64,000 nt of DNA, from assembly GCA_947179485.1 (NCBI GenBank), contig OX359250.1:10663575-10727574 (forward strand), read 5' to 3'. Below are positions 31,385 through 45,300 of the stretch, piece by piece (positions within the stretch are counted from its first letter, which is position 1; each line of letters starts with the position of its first letter). The stretch comes from Allacma fusca (taxonomy: Eukaryota > Arthropoda > Collembola > Symphypleona > Sminthuridae). The position numbers were made by a program, and so were the translations under genes. A model generated the notes under the pieces. It saw only the letters and a program-made list of their open reading frames with translations. It made no database searches and was not told where the DNA came from.

Positions 31385-32736
31385 ATGAATTCATGTGTGG
31401 AAGACTGCGGTGAGGAAATTGTTCTTGACAAAACAGGTTTGGACCCTTCTCTACTACGATGGGCGACACCCCTTTTGATTACTGAGGAACAACAGATGAT
31501 TGACGCAGTTATAGCTAAAAACAAGCAAGTAATTGTGCAATTTTGATGACTCCCCTCCAATGACATGCTTAAATACTGTTGACCGAGCTTTAAAATACTA
31601 AAATTGTTTCATTACTTTCTTATTTAATTATCCATTGTTCCTTAATTATCCCTTATCAACACCTTTCTCTGATTTCACTACTTTTGTAAAAGCTAAAAAC
31701 TGATAACGATACCGACTTGAAAAGAAAATTCGGAAATGAGAAACTACAGAAAGCTATTCAAAGGCTCAAAGCAAACTCAAGAGGGACTGTAATCAGGCAA
31801 ATTTGTATGGAAGATTACAACCATCCCCCGAATGATACAGTTGTTCAAAAAATTCATCAACCAAGGAAATGGGAACGTAGAGGGAAGAAGTGCTCACAGA
31901 AGGTTCCTTTATATTTTGTAGAAACTAATAAATCAGAATATTTCCTTCTATATACACTATATTTTAACCAAATAAATCTTCGGGTCAGATTTCAAATGAT
32001 TGTACAATTCGATGCGATGTGATAGCTCTAAAGAAAAAATTTGATGAGCGGTTGAAGGACTCTGGCATTGATCAAATTGGTATTTGCCGACTTCGGAGGG
32101 AATATTTTGATCAGCTGTTTGGTAAATGTTCTGGGACCTTTTCGTAAAAAGCATTCAGTGTGTTTTGAAGTATCATCAACAACTTATTCCTGTAGATGAG
32201 ATCATCCGCCAGGTTTCGATGAGTTGCGTGGAGCGTGGCCAAGTTCTCCTAACGGTGAGAGACGAAATGAACAGGGCGTTCTCTAGCTACGAGTCGTTAT
32301 TTTGCAGCGCCATTTCTTATGGGTTCAAGAGTCAGATGAGGGCTCAGAAGAATGTCGAGGCTTGGCAAGACAAGATTTATGAAATTCAAGAGAAAATAAA
32401 TGATCTAGAGATTATACAAGAGGAATTCGTCCCTGCTTATAACCATTTTCAACAGATGTTCGTCAACCAGTTGGAGTTCGATAATAAGGAGTTTTCTCAA
32501 GAGTATGAGAGGTTGCAGAGAAATCATTTCCAACTAAAGGTATGATGACAAATGTAAATTAGGTACTTTAAGTTCCGGAATTACTTTCAGTGAAATTGTG
32601 CACACTTAATCTGCTAAGTGCTAATTTTGCTCGAATGAATTCCGGTGCTACTATTTTATAGGAGCTTCTCTTGAGCTCCGTCAAGGATCCAACGTCGACC
32701 ATGGATGTCAGCACAAGCGCCGAAGTGAAAAAATAG
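31385..32736 (+). CDS. DNALI1: Axonemal dynein light intermediate polypeptide (p28, DNALI1)
   Basis: p28 is a light chain of single-headed inner-arm dyneins in motile cilia and sperm flagella. Five exons agree in phase: 31385-31528, 31693-31902, 31989-32121, 32196-32539 and 32662-32736 (TAG), giving 301 residues against about 260-280 in vertebrates. Family landmarks: N-terminal SLLRWATPLLI; HQPRKWERRGKK (PPREW block); IGICRLRREYFDQLFDEIIR; QVSMSCVERGQVLLTVRDEM; and a long C-terminal coiled coil (QEKINDLEIIQEEF...), closing on ELLLSSVKD. The donor after exon 2 (AAG|GTTCCT) is weak, but the phase and the protein alignment support it. It is convergent with SNX13. In arthropods this gene would be expected mainly in testis or ciliated neurons. 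Confidence 0.9.
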
Positions 32737-33337
32737 CCTGGAATCTGATTCACATATCAACTATAATCAATTGTAATAACTGAAAGTATCAGATCATCAG
32801 CCGTGAAAAAAAATGTACATATAACTTTATATTTTATTATGTTATATAAAAGATACACCGAATTTACCTGCAGATAAAAAACGCTCCTAACATAAATGTA
32901 CCTGTAATCAATGTAATTTCAATACCTCAATATTATTGTCACGCGTGGCTAAATACGTGGAATTCGTCTTGAAACACAGTAACGATAACTTCAGCCCAAT
33001 AAGATTTGAGTTATGTGTGAATGACATCAATTCTATTAAATCTGCTAGAAGTTCAAAGCAAGTATTTATTAACAAAATTCAAATCAACAAAATTTAAAAA
33101 TTGACCTAAAAATACAATCAGGACATATTTATGTTACACATATGCTTATGGCGAAATCAAAATTATAAAGTGTTTGTTTTATTCTAAAACTGATTAGATG
33201 CCGTTTAAGGAGAGACACTCTAATTACTACAGAGAGAGTATGAGTATGTTCTTATGTATATATGCGATTTTCGAAAACTTCATAAGCCCTAAAATGTACT
33301 CATAAAGCTGGCGGCAGTGCGTGCCATAGCTACACAA
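32737..33337. other. Convergent 3' region between DNALI1 and SNX13
   Basis: No gene. A minus-strand AATAAA (plus-strand TTTATT at 33178-33183), about 155 bases after the SNX13 stop, is a candidate SNX13 poly(A) signal; another lies at 33065-33070. Confidence 0.45.
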
Positions 33338-36300
33338 TTATTTCTTTTTCCGGCTACTGCGTGGAGATATATTACACACACCTCCAAGTCCTGAGGTACC
33401 AGTACTACCAACCACAGATGCAGACCGAGTCATTGTTGAAGTCGAGGAGGGTGCACTGGTAGCGGATGGTACTAAAAACGGACGGTACTTGCTTACTCGA
33501 TTCGATCGATAATGAAGTCGCTGGATCACAGTTGTAAAAGGTTTATCAGGAAACAAAGTTTTCAAGATTCCTTCAAACAGTACAAGGATGAAACGTCGAT
33601 TTAACACGGGGTCTTGGCACAGGTCAAATACACACAAAAGACCCCGGCGCGTGGTTTCACTTCCTATAAGATGCTTCAATTCGTCTAAAAGAAAATCCAA
33701 ATACAACTTGGTAATATCCTTGATACATCTATGGATCTATATACATTATTTAAGTGACTAACAATAATAGCGGTGTTTCGTTTCAATTTCAGTTTTTACG
33801 TGATTACACACTGTCACTAATCAAACGTATTTTAAATTGTAATTGCTCTTTATTTGGAGACCCAGCAATATAATTAATTATTTTTAAATTATTTTGTGAA
33901 AAGGGAGCTCAGGGGACTACACACGATTCCAGACTGACTACATTACCCCTTGATTTCCCACACTAACCTGATAAGGACGCAAGTAAGGAAAGTTTCGCAG
34001 CAAATCGAGTTCTCATTTTCATTTCAGAATCTCGAGAAAGTCGGGAGGAAATCCGGTCACCATTCGGCCACAGTGATTTTCTGAAATAGAAATATCACGC
34101 AAGTAAAAACAATATTTATGAAGTAGAATAAGCAAGGGCAACAATCGTCAGTTCATACGTGAATATAAGTGTAAATAAAATAATAGCATGCTACAATATC
34201 CTAATCCAGTATTTTCTACATCTAACCCATGACAGTGCTCGAAACCGAATGTATCAATGAATGCAGTGGGTTGGGTTTTTAAACTGAAAATCGATACTAC
34301 TTTCAAGCAATTTTCTACATAACAGTTCAACCTATATTCAAAGATAAATTGGAAAATACAGATAAGCTTTCAGATAGAACACACATTTCTCCTTGGTAAA
34401 CAAGTCGGTTTTTTTACCCCCACCCAACTAATTGCCTCTATTTTTAACCACCCGCCTATGTTAACAATGTTAAATAATTAGAAGCCACAAGGTTTTTCTA
34501 TCTACTAAAGGGGGATTCACATTGAAACAAATTTTTTACGGCTACGGATTTAAAAATGCCCTCTCATCATCGTCAAATTATAGCATTTAAATGGTACGGC
34601 AAATCCTCTCATCGCTATTATTTTTTTGATTTTTATTAGTTTCACAACAAATTCACTGGGTACTAATTGACTGGAAATGTAATTTTACAACAAGTCTGTA
34701 TGTTTTGCACTAAGTGATCTAACATTGAAAATATTTTTGGGGTAGATATTCTTCTCATAACTCAGATAATCTGCTTGAAGTTCAAATATTTTTCTCGAGA
34801 CTCATTGTCAGATAGGTATTTCCCCCAGAATTCCATTTTTGCTAAATACCATGACTTTTCTAGTAAAATGCAACAATGCAAGCTGCATTTCATTCTTATG
34901 CAAGTCCGAAATTGCGGTTGCAAGTTGCAAGAACCGGAAATGTGGGCGAAGTTACGATACAGTCCTTGGACAAAATTTTAGATTTCGAAGATTAACAAAT
35001 CCCGATTTTGTTTCATGTTTTTATCACAATATTAATCTATGTCGAAAATGTTTTCGGAGATCTTGAGGGTTTGTTGCAAAATGGAGAAGAATCAAATTAT
35101 TTGCAGCTGTCGCATGTGTAGGCTGGGCAGTTGGAATGAAAAGGATTTCGTTGTACCCCAGTATCCATTCATATGAGAATATATATTTACGTATAAAAGA
35201 TGTTTTTACTTACTGCAAATTTTTGAGGTAACCCGACACTCGTACAGGACTAGTGAGATATGCTACGTAGTCAACAATTCTCCGGTTAATAGTGTCCCCC
35301 AACATAGCCTGGAAATAAAACAAATGATACTGTAAAATAAATCAATCGGTAATTTTGCTAGTCAGTCAGTACATTAACTTTTTAATTTTTTTTCAAACGC
35401 GTCTGGATAACTATAAGTTCTGGTAAAGTTATAAAAGTAAATATTCAAAATATCAAGCCATACTTTTTGCTCTGGACGTTAGTTTTAAGAAGGAACATTA
35501 TTACTATTAGTATTATTGTTCATCCTATATACTAATTTGAAAGAGGTCGTCTTGATGATGATGATGATGATGATGATGGCAGTCGTCACTTATGTACATG
35601 ACATGTTGAAGCATAGCGGTTAACTTTTTTTCATTCTTTAAAAAAAATGCTTTGATTTTTATTTTAAAGCATTTATTTTTCCTCGAATGAAAGAAATGCG
35701 AACCGCTATTCTTTTTTAACATTTATTTTTTGTTTACTTTAACAGGCTAAAGTTATAGTAACCAAGTGTTACTGCCACTTAATCCTGTTCAAGTCAACAC
35801 AAAATAATACCATTTTAGATTACAAAGCAGAAACAATTAAAACATAGAGAAAAGAAGTTCCGTAATGTTAAACAAGTTACTATCTTGCATATTGGAATGT
35901 GTGGTTGTAAATAAATGTGTGGTTGGTATAAATTGAATTGAATTGACACACAAAATATAAATAAAATAAATATAATAAAGTCCACACAAAATATTACTAT
36001 TTTAGATTACAAAGCAGTAAAAATTAAAACAGAAAAGAAGTACCGTAATGTTAAACAAGTTACTGTCTTGCATATTGGAATGTGTGGTTAATTCAAATCA
36101 ACTACCACTTGCTTATTGTCATACGCCTTTGAATATTAGTACAGTTTAATCATCTTTTAACCACCACGATTAAATTTTAACTTTGGGTAGGAGAGTAAGT
36201 AGAATATAAGAGTAACTTTGGGGTCCACCAACACATGTCAGACATACAATTAATTAAAATGATGTAGCTATCATGCATTAACAGCGTTCTGGATTATTAA

Positions 36301-39300
36301 AAATAATTTGACCCTTTCCTGGTCCATGGGTAAATAATCAATTTTTGTAAGCCAAGATTGAATGTTTCACGTCTAATAATCAAACATTATTCAAAAGTTT
36401 GAGAACAATTCTAAAATAGTAAAAGGAGAGGCTTCAGTTTAAAAAAAACAGCTAATCCTATTTTGACCAAAGTCTGTGGCAATGTTGCTAACAAAGTAGG
36501 ATGCGTTTAGTTTTCTTAAGTGTTTTATACCTAGCTACGCCGCCAATTGCATGCGATGTTTATTTGTGACTACAGATACAGCCAATACAACAATGAAGTT
36601 ATTTCAAAAGCCTACGAAATGTAGGTAAAACAGTGAATATTAAGCCATTGCTTATGTAGGTCAGTGACGGGGCACTTGAAATAACATATAAGTTGTCAAA
36701 TAAATAGAAAGGCATTTCTGCATGGAATCTGAGGGCCTTTGTTTTTTGTTTTACCCTGACCAGTCCAGAGTGGACCCCCTTAAAGGAGGTCTTTCTTTAA
36801 AAAGACAACAAATTTTTAAATTTAGCTTTTTCCAAGGAAAGTAATGAAAAGAATATATTAATAAGCGACGAAGTTGGTTTCTGTCACAGATTTTACCCAA
36901 TCGAAACGGGTTGGAGGTTTAAAGGATCCGCTGCATTTATTTAAACGAAGAACAGCCTTTTATGTAAAAACGGCATAATTATATATTATTAAATGTTTTT
37001 TATGATTTATAAATAATTGCAATCCCAGTTTTCCCATCCACCTTGGTGGATGGCTTGCATGCTAGTTTGTCTCTATAATTGAGAATTTGACAAGGGCTCG
37101 AAGAGCCTGAAGTTAAGTTACAATTCTCTTAAGGACCACGATTATAATTACCATAGCGATAGCTCAGATCCCGTGCCAATAACAGCTGATTCAAAGACGC
37201 GAAGCGTACAGATCAATAATACTCACAATCAGCTCCTCAGTATTTACGAAGAATGTGCATAAAATATTTATTACATAGAACAAAGGTTCAATTAAACAAC
37301 ACAATAAGAAGAAAGAAATTAGGGTAAGAAAATCCAAGAGAAGTAACTAATGAACTTGAAATGAAGTATCAATTAGGTTGGGTTGGAGCAGAATCCAAAC
37401 CTGTAGATATAAAAGAGCAATTAAGTCACCAAGGAGTGGGGGGGTGGGTAATTATAATCGTGGTCCTTAAGAGAATTGTAACTTAACTTCAGGCTCTTCG
37501 AGCCCTTGTCAAATTCTCAATTCTCTGTCAGGACCACTCATATAATTACCATAGCGACGTTCAAAGCAATACCTTTGGAATTCAAAACGGCGTGAGCAAA
37601 GACTGAAGAGAATTTTGGTCTATAGTAAAATTTAGTGAAGGTACTAGAACTGGTCCAGTCTGCACAAGCTTGAATTTCGGACAAACTGACACCCTTCAAT
37701 TTTGCAGATGTAGTAGCAGACCCACGCGTAGAATGAGCCTTGAAGATCGAAGTATCGATCCCTGAAGAATTAAGCACATTGAGAATCCAACGAGCAATAG
37801 TGGAAGATGAGACCGGCTTATGAGGTTTTGTGTAGGATATAATGAGTAAACTTGAAGATCTTAAAGGTTGAGTCCGATGGATGTACGCTTTAAGAGTATG
37901 AACCACACAAATATTGGGATTTGCAGGAAATGATGGGTAGAAGGAATCGTGAAGTCTACCAGGACGAGATGTTTTCCGCAAAGAACTAAATCTGAACAGA
38001 GCACCTTCAGGTCGGTATATAAGTGTTGACAAATCAAGGGCTTTGATGTCAGAGCTTCGGTCAGCGTTGGAAAGGGCGCATAAGGCGACGAATTTAAATG
38101 ATAAGGTACGGAGAGATAAATCGTCATTAGGAGGTAAACTAGAAATGTAAGAAACGACAGTATCCACGTCCCACGTGTGGGAATAACGGGGAAAAGGAGG
38201 ATTGGAATTGAAAATACCTTTCATAAGTTTCAAAACGTCGGGGTGGTGGCCAATCTTCTGAGTATTACCTCCCGATATATGAAAAGACAGGGCCGATCGA
38301 TGAACATTGATTGTACGATAAGAAAGTTTTTTGATCTCTTCTAAATAAGCCAGGTAATTCAAAACAATGGGAACAGAGGCTGACAATGGATCGTGTTTTT
38401 GTAATTCGCACCAATCACAGAAGGATTTCCAAGCGCTTCTGTAGGATTTTTGAGTGCCTTTTCTAATGGAAGCAGACATAAGCTCTGTGGTTCGATTAGA
38501 GAGTGGTGGCGCATCACAGGGTCCCCGGAAATTTGCCATGCCAGAAGTTGTAGACGGTTCTGACTCACTAAGGGATGGCAATCGTTTAGGGTGTTCTGGA
38601 GCAGGTCTGGTGGAGACGGTAATAGAACTGGAATGCCGACACAGTTGTGAAGTAGGAGAGGAAACCATGGTTGGTTGGGCCAAAACGGAGCAATCAGTAA
38701 TATCGTTGCTTGATCCTGGAGACATTTGGCGATGCAACGTCCAATCATGCAAAATGGAGGGAAGGCGTAACCCCGTAGATTCTGCCAATTTATTGTAAAA
38801 GAATCTATTCCTTCGGCTTGGGGGTCTGGCCTCCAACTCCAATAACGGGGCAATTGGTAGTTGTTTCGACTTGCAAAAAGATCTACGTCGCATGCCATGT
38901 GAAATTGAAAAAGAGCTTGAATAAGGTCGGGGCGAGCCATCCAATCGCTGGACTCCTGGTGATTCCGGGATTCCCAGTCCGCATAAATGTTTTGTTTCCC
39001 TGGTAGGTATTCCGCTACCAGCCAAATGTTTCGTTCGAGACACCACATCCATAGGTGATATGCAATTTGATTTAACGTAAAGGATTTTGTTCCACCGAGT
39101 TTGTTTATGTAAGACACCGCAGTTTTGTTGTCTAGTTTTAGCAAAACTGTGCACGCTTCCTTGTCCTTTGCGAAACATTGAAGGGCTAGAAACGACGCTT
39201 TTAGTTCTAGAGAATTTATATGTGGGCAAGAGTTCAGATCTTCGGTAGACCAAGGACCTCCTGTGGTTTGTGAGCCACACCGGGCTCCCCAACCGGTGTT

Positions 39301-42300
39301 GGAAGAATCCGATTCGATAATTACCACTGCAGGGTCTTGACGGAAAGGTGAAGGTGGGAGACTGTCGATGTTGTCGATCCACCATGTAAGTTCCGACTTT
39401 GCCTGTGTACACAGAGTGATCTTGTGATCCCACTTCTGAGCAAAAAACAAATTAGAGATTAAATTTCTCTGTAAAAACCGGATATGGAGAGGGGCAAAGG
39501 GAATGCACAGTTGTAAAGAAGTAATGAGACCCAGAAATTTAGCTATATTTCGGAGAGTGACTGTTGTAGAATTTTGAATGCCAGAAGCTTCCTCCTTAAC
39601 TTTACGACGCTTAACAGAAGGAATTGAGAAGCTTAAAGTGGTTGAATTAATAATTACTCCTAAGAATTCAATTTCTTGAGTGGGTGAAAGTAGGGATTTT
39701 GCATTGTTAATGGTGTATCCACATGAAGTAAGAACTTGAATAGTTAAAGATATTTCCTGTAGTAAGGAGTCTTGAAGGCATGATAGCAGGAGTATATCGT
39801 CAAGGTAGATGATAAGACGGATACCAATCGAGCGGAGGTAAGCTACCACTGGTTTTAGCATTTTGGTGAATACGAAAGGAGCAGTTGCAAGACCAAACGG
39901 TAATGAACAATACTGGTATAATTTTCCTTGCCAATAAAATTGCAAGTACTTACGATGAGTCTCGTGAATAGAGATGGAGAAATACGCATCCTCGAGGTCA
40001 ATTTTAGCCATCCACATGTTTTGCGAGAGAAGGTCTTTAACCAATTGAATTTTCTCTAGCTTGAAATGATTAATAACGATATATTTGTTTAGTTTCTTCA
40101 AATTAATAATAGGACGAAGGCCACCCGATTTTTTAGGAACCACAAAGATAGGGGATACAAAATAAGGGTGTAGTGATTCTTCAATCGCTCCTTTACGTAA
40201 AAGTTTAAGAACTTCCAGATTCACCTGAGAAATCTTGTCTGCGGGAATCGGAATTGGAGGGGGGAATAAATTAGGAGACGGAATTTGTTTGAAAGGTAGT
40301 TTGTAACCTTGTACACAATCTAATATCCAGGGGTCAGTTGTAAAGGAATGCCAAAACCCGAGGTATGACTTCAAACGTCGAATTTCAGGAATAGGATTTG
40401 GAACTACAGCAGGTAAAGAATGAATACCTGGACGACGGGTATGCCCGCGAGAAGATTGTGGTCTGTAATGTTGGTGGCCACCACGTGGGGGAAATGAAAA
40501 TCGGCGTTGTTGGAAAGAATGGAATCTAGGTTGTTGAGACGTAGAAGTACCGCCGTAGGTGTTGAAAAAACGACCGCGTTTAGCTATAGAAATATCAACG
40601 CATGGATATAATGGTTACGATATCCCATACCCGTAGATAAAACAGAAATAAACTGCATAAAAAATAAGGTACCAGAAGGTACGGAGCGAGCAAACTGATT
40701 TAGTTCTTTGTTTAATTCAATCGCCTCTCGAATTTTAACGCGATGATCGTCACCAAAGAGATGAGTAGAATCGGCATCTGCATTTTCCCGAGATGCAAAA
40801 CCAGCCAAGTTTGGGTGAATAGCTCCAAGAATGAGTTTCCTCCTCTCGAGAATTGCTTGAGCATTGGCATTGCCAATTAATGAGAGAGTACTATTGACGG
40901 AAAGTAAAACCTCTTGAGGGTCCAGACTCAATTTTCCATTAGTAGCATCAATACAGGCTGTATGCAAATGGAGAAGAGGGCTGACTGTATATAGAATCGA
41001 ACGTTGGAGATTGTCAACAGTTCCAAGACCTTTGATGTGTCTCTGATTAATTTTCCGTTGCTTCAAGGCTTGAGCGAAAGAATCGTCAATTTTTGGCATT
41101 GAAATAGCCGGAAGATTTGGGAAGGGAAAATCTTGGAAAATTTTCCTTCGTTCGAAACGATCCAAGGAAGTTCTCAACCTGGAGTTGACATCAATCTTTG
41201 TCTGTTCCGCTGGACACCAGCTCGAACAACTTGTGAAATCGACAGGATTATCGTCATCATTGTCGGATAGAATTTCACCCGTATCGTTCTCTGTGGAAAG
41301 TGAATCACTTTTCCTTTTAGAAATACGATTGACTTCAGTGTGATCAATCGTGTCACCTGTAATCTCTGATCCTGTGGTGGAACCACTAGGAATGTCTTTC
41401 GTTTTTTCAGGTTTTTCTAATGCACCCGCGATACGCTGGGTAATTAAATTCTCTACAGCCGGTAGAAGAGCATCCTTGATTTTTTCAACCAAGGTCAAGG
41501 CTGTAAAACTACCAGGAATTCCTGGTTTTCCTGGATTTACTCCAGGAGAATGAAGATTTTCACACGAAACTGATTCAGAGGCATTAGCCATAATGAAAAT
41601 ATAGTAGCGAAAAAAGTAGAATGTTAACGGCACAAGAGCTGAGTAAATACTGAGGAGCTGATTGTGAGTATTATTGATCTGTACGCTTCGCGTCTTTGAA
41701 TCAGCTGTTATTGGCACGGGATCTGAGCTATCGCTATGGTAATTATATGAGTGGTCCTGACAGAGAATAAGTGTTTGTAGCACTATTCTTAGGGGCAACG
41801 TGAAATAAAGTTCCCTATTATGGATTTCGTGATGACTGTTGGCAGGATAACTGCTGATGCCAATGACACCAGCGATATCAGTTTTTCAGTTGCAGTAAGT
41901 GCTTGTGTTGCACCTTGCAACACAAGTAAGTACTGGTTTCAAAATTCAATTTACTGTATTGTTTTCCCTATTAATGACGGCGAGACTATTCCTTACCTTC
42001 AAAACTTGTCGGATGATCGCCACAATCCTTCTCCGTAGCCACTGGTTCCTCGACTTGAGATCGAAAACTTCGTCCATTAACAAAAGAATGATCCTTAATG
42101 GAATGTTATCATCAGCCTGCAACTCATCGCTCAAGCAACTTTAGTCAAAGGTATGTTGAAAATATGCACGTATACAAATCTGGGAATCGGAGAGATCAAC
42201 AAATAATACTGCATCAGCCCATGGTTTCACTTAATTAAAGTATTTTCACATCAGTATTTTTCAACCAAACAAATTGGGCCTGTATTAACCAAACGAGCCG

Positions 42301-45300
42301 AAAAATTTTTGAATCAATACAATTGGGGCTAAGATTTCAGTCGAAGCCTTTGGTTTTTCAAACAGCATGAACCAACTGACAATAATAATTAAGGATCAAA
42401 GAATCCGAATATGACCGATCTTTAATAGTGAATTTTAAAATTTGGGTTGCTAAAAAAAATTTCAACAATTTCGGCAGCAAGTTTTGGCAGTAACATTCTT
42501 TGGCTGAAAAAACCTACATGAAATTACTTTTGGCTGGAAAAATGTTTGGCAAAATATTATTTGAAAAGAAAGGTATCAGTAATTCACTTGTTCGTAGGTA
42601 TTAATGCCTTGCAACTATAATGTTTCGAGCTTCGCTCGTCGCAAGACAAATTGAACTGAAACAAGGCATTTGAAAATTATCATTTGCTGTGAAATATCCT
42701 TTGAATAAACTCAGGCAAATATCTTGGGTGAAACCATTGACCGGTTATGCTCTTAGGAGATTTTGCCTAAACTTGTGAACTCTATATTCTTCTATTTCTA
42801 CAACTTCATGTTATGCAACAAAAATATAAAATCTCACCTCATCGATGGACGCTCCAACCTTGTTTGCTTCAATGAAGCCCGCAGTAACCGTAGTTTTGGA
42901 ATGAAAAATTTTTGTAAAGCCATCGACAGTATTGATGAACGTATCTGGAACGCTCTTTACTACATCTGTGACGCTTCTTACGGATTGTTTCAATGGATTT
43001 ACGATAGTATCGATCTGATGAATCATTCAATATTCAACCATATTAAAAGTTGTTTTAAGCACAGGGGAAGCTACAACTTATCCAGTTCTTGCTTGTTAAC
43101 TTGACATATATAATTCTTAATGGTGTAAAAACTATCACGAATAGTGAAATTTCTGAAGTATTCAGCAACTAAAGTTGGTACCTTTTCACTAAACTGCTTC
43201 TTCTTAATGACATAGTTGCCGGGCTCCAAAAAGTGAAGTAATGTATCTTGAATGGACTCACCAAAGCACTACAATCAAAGCAACCATAAGATTATCATCA
43301 TAAAACGATGGGATAGATCATTAATATCGACAAAGACTTAAGTAAAGGGTGCCTCGAAACATTCCTCTATCCCAATGTCTTCAGAACCAAGTATTCCTTG
43401 AATTTATGTCCGAAAATTGTAAATATTGTGTAATTAATAACATTTACGGGTTCAACGTCAGTGAGCTTAAGGGTGAGACAATGTAAACATTTTGTCCGGG
43501 GACATGCTTTCGGGGAAGTTCAGTATGGGTATCCTTAAATGCAAAAAAAAAATGTTCAGAAATAGCTTGTAACAAATTTCATCTTACGGCTGCTTCCCTT
43601 AAATCGCGTTTTATATATACATACATGTAAGGATTACATTCCAATTATTATTATGTAGTAATTTATTATTGCAAGAATATTCAGTTGTTGCTCTCAAAGC
43701 ACGTGTAATTTCAAGTAATTAAGTATCGTAAAACGTTTTTTTTTTTACCAATTTGAAAGAGCATTTGTTTCCTCAGGAAAATTTAGCCCTGCAGTTGCAA
43801 TTAAAATTGCACCTTATGGTACGTTTTAGTGAATCTCATACTGAAATGTTTGTCATTAGTAGTATTTTAAAGAGAAGTTGCAGCTGTATGTTATCGTCAG
43901 ACTTAACAACGTGATTGAAAAGTCTTATAGAAAAATCAGTGCACTTATCTCCCTAATTCAAGCTGGATGATGTGGTGGGGTTGTCGACGAGTGTGAACTA
44001 CGCTTTAGTTAAAGAAAACGTAGTTAACGATACCCTCTTGCACATGTAATATGTGACTATGTATATTTTATATTCATATTTATAGATACTACTTTATCAT
44101 CTGGGACTCAAAAAGTCATCAACTTGCAAACCAAAATTGGTACCTTGCAACAACAAATGGGACGTATTTTTTCCCTAACTTGGTTCCATGGGCTACGAGG
44201 ATATTTATGTTTCGTAGCACCTTGCGAAATTTATTTATACACATACGGGATCAACTGTCATAGTGAGAACACTGCAGAGGTACTTATTCAGAGCAATTTT
44301 TCGCTTCTCTAGGAACATACGTTCCGTGGTACGAAAAGTGTGCTTTCCAGGGAACTCAATTCGATTGATCATACTCCACTTCGATTTAATCCACTGATGA
44401 AAATCGTAAAAGTCAGAATATCTGCGATACAGATGCCATGTCTTCTCCTTCTTATCGTAATCGTCCACTCGTGTGACTTGAAGTGCATACACTCCGTACT
44501 GCTTTCCTTTCTCACTTGCCAACCCAGCTTCTATAATCTCCGCATTTAGTTTGTACTTTTTCAGTAGTAAATGTTTCTCCCAACTCAATTCTTCTTGAGG
44601 AGTAAAAGATCCCATCCTTATCTCACGTTGCTTTAAACAATCTCTGCACATCTGATAGTCATCCTTACATGTGGCATCAGATGAACAGTCTACGGATGAA
44701 GAGGATAAACCTTGAGCATGGGGAACAGTTTGAGTATCTTCGTAGTTCTCCCCGGATACTTCGTCCTCGTCATCATCAGATACATTGGTGTTGACAGATT
44801 CTGCTTTCAACAGATCTATTTCCATCAGACATTTCACATAAAGTTTGTGTCGAAGAAAGGATGGGAAAAACTTTTCGGTGGTTTGCATAACTTCGATTAG
44901 AGATTCTTGAATTTCGTCAAACAATGTTAAACTGATCGTCTGCTCTGTCCGAACTTGAATATAAAATCTCTTGACAATGTTTTCAGGAAGTTTTACTCGC
45001 GGGGTAGCCTAATAATCACCAAAAAGTGCAAATAATTAAAATATGAACGTGTATACTTTTAAAAGCAATGTAATTATGAGACTGATTACTACTGATAGAA
45101 AGCAAAAAACATGAATGTTTCAAAGTATCAATTGTTTCTGTTAAGAAAAATGGAATTCCTTGTTTAATCAACAACGGTTGAATTTACGGGTGGAAAATAT
45201 CAATTACGAGTACTGACTGACCGTACGAGCAACAGCTTTTGAGAAATTCTGAATATCTGGGGTCAGTCACCACTTTTGAGTGGTGTCATATGTCGGGTTT

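Larger units (their letters stand above)
37079..41768 (-). mobile_element. DIRS-type tyrosine-recombinase retrotransposon, apparently intact
   Basis: A 4690-bp element in an SNX13 intron, in the same orientation as the gene. It has the full DIRS signature. Inverted terminal repeats of about 105 bases lie at 37143-37247 and 41643-41747. The unique outer edges (37079-37142 and 41748-41768) are reproduced in reverse complement, fused to each other, in an internal complementary region at 37447-37557. There are three coding regions: Gag, RT-RNase H and tyrosine recombinase. No target duplication is expected, because DIRS elements integrate as circles by recombination. RT and recombinase catalytic residues are present, and the repeats look identical by eye, indicating a recent insertion. 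Confidence 0.94.

Noticed and set aside
38479..39433. N-terminal extension of the DIRS recombinase frame
   Set aside because: It overlaps the RT-RNase H frame and shows no domain. It is a shadow of that coding region.
43090..43181. Extension of an SNX13 exon past 43182 (VPTLVAEYFRNFTI...)
   Set aside because: The frame stays open, but the GAAAAG|GTACCA donor joins QFSEK to IDTIVNPLKQ, matching the family. The extension is intron.
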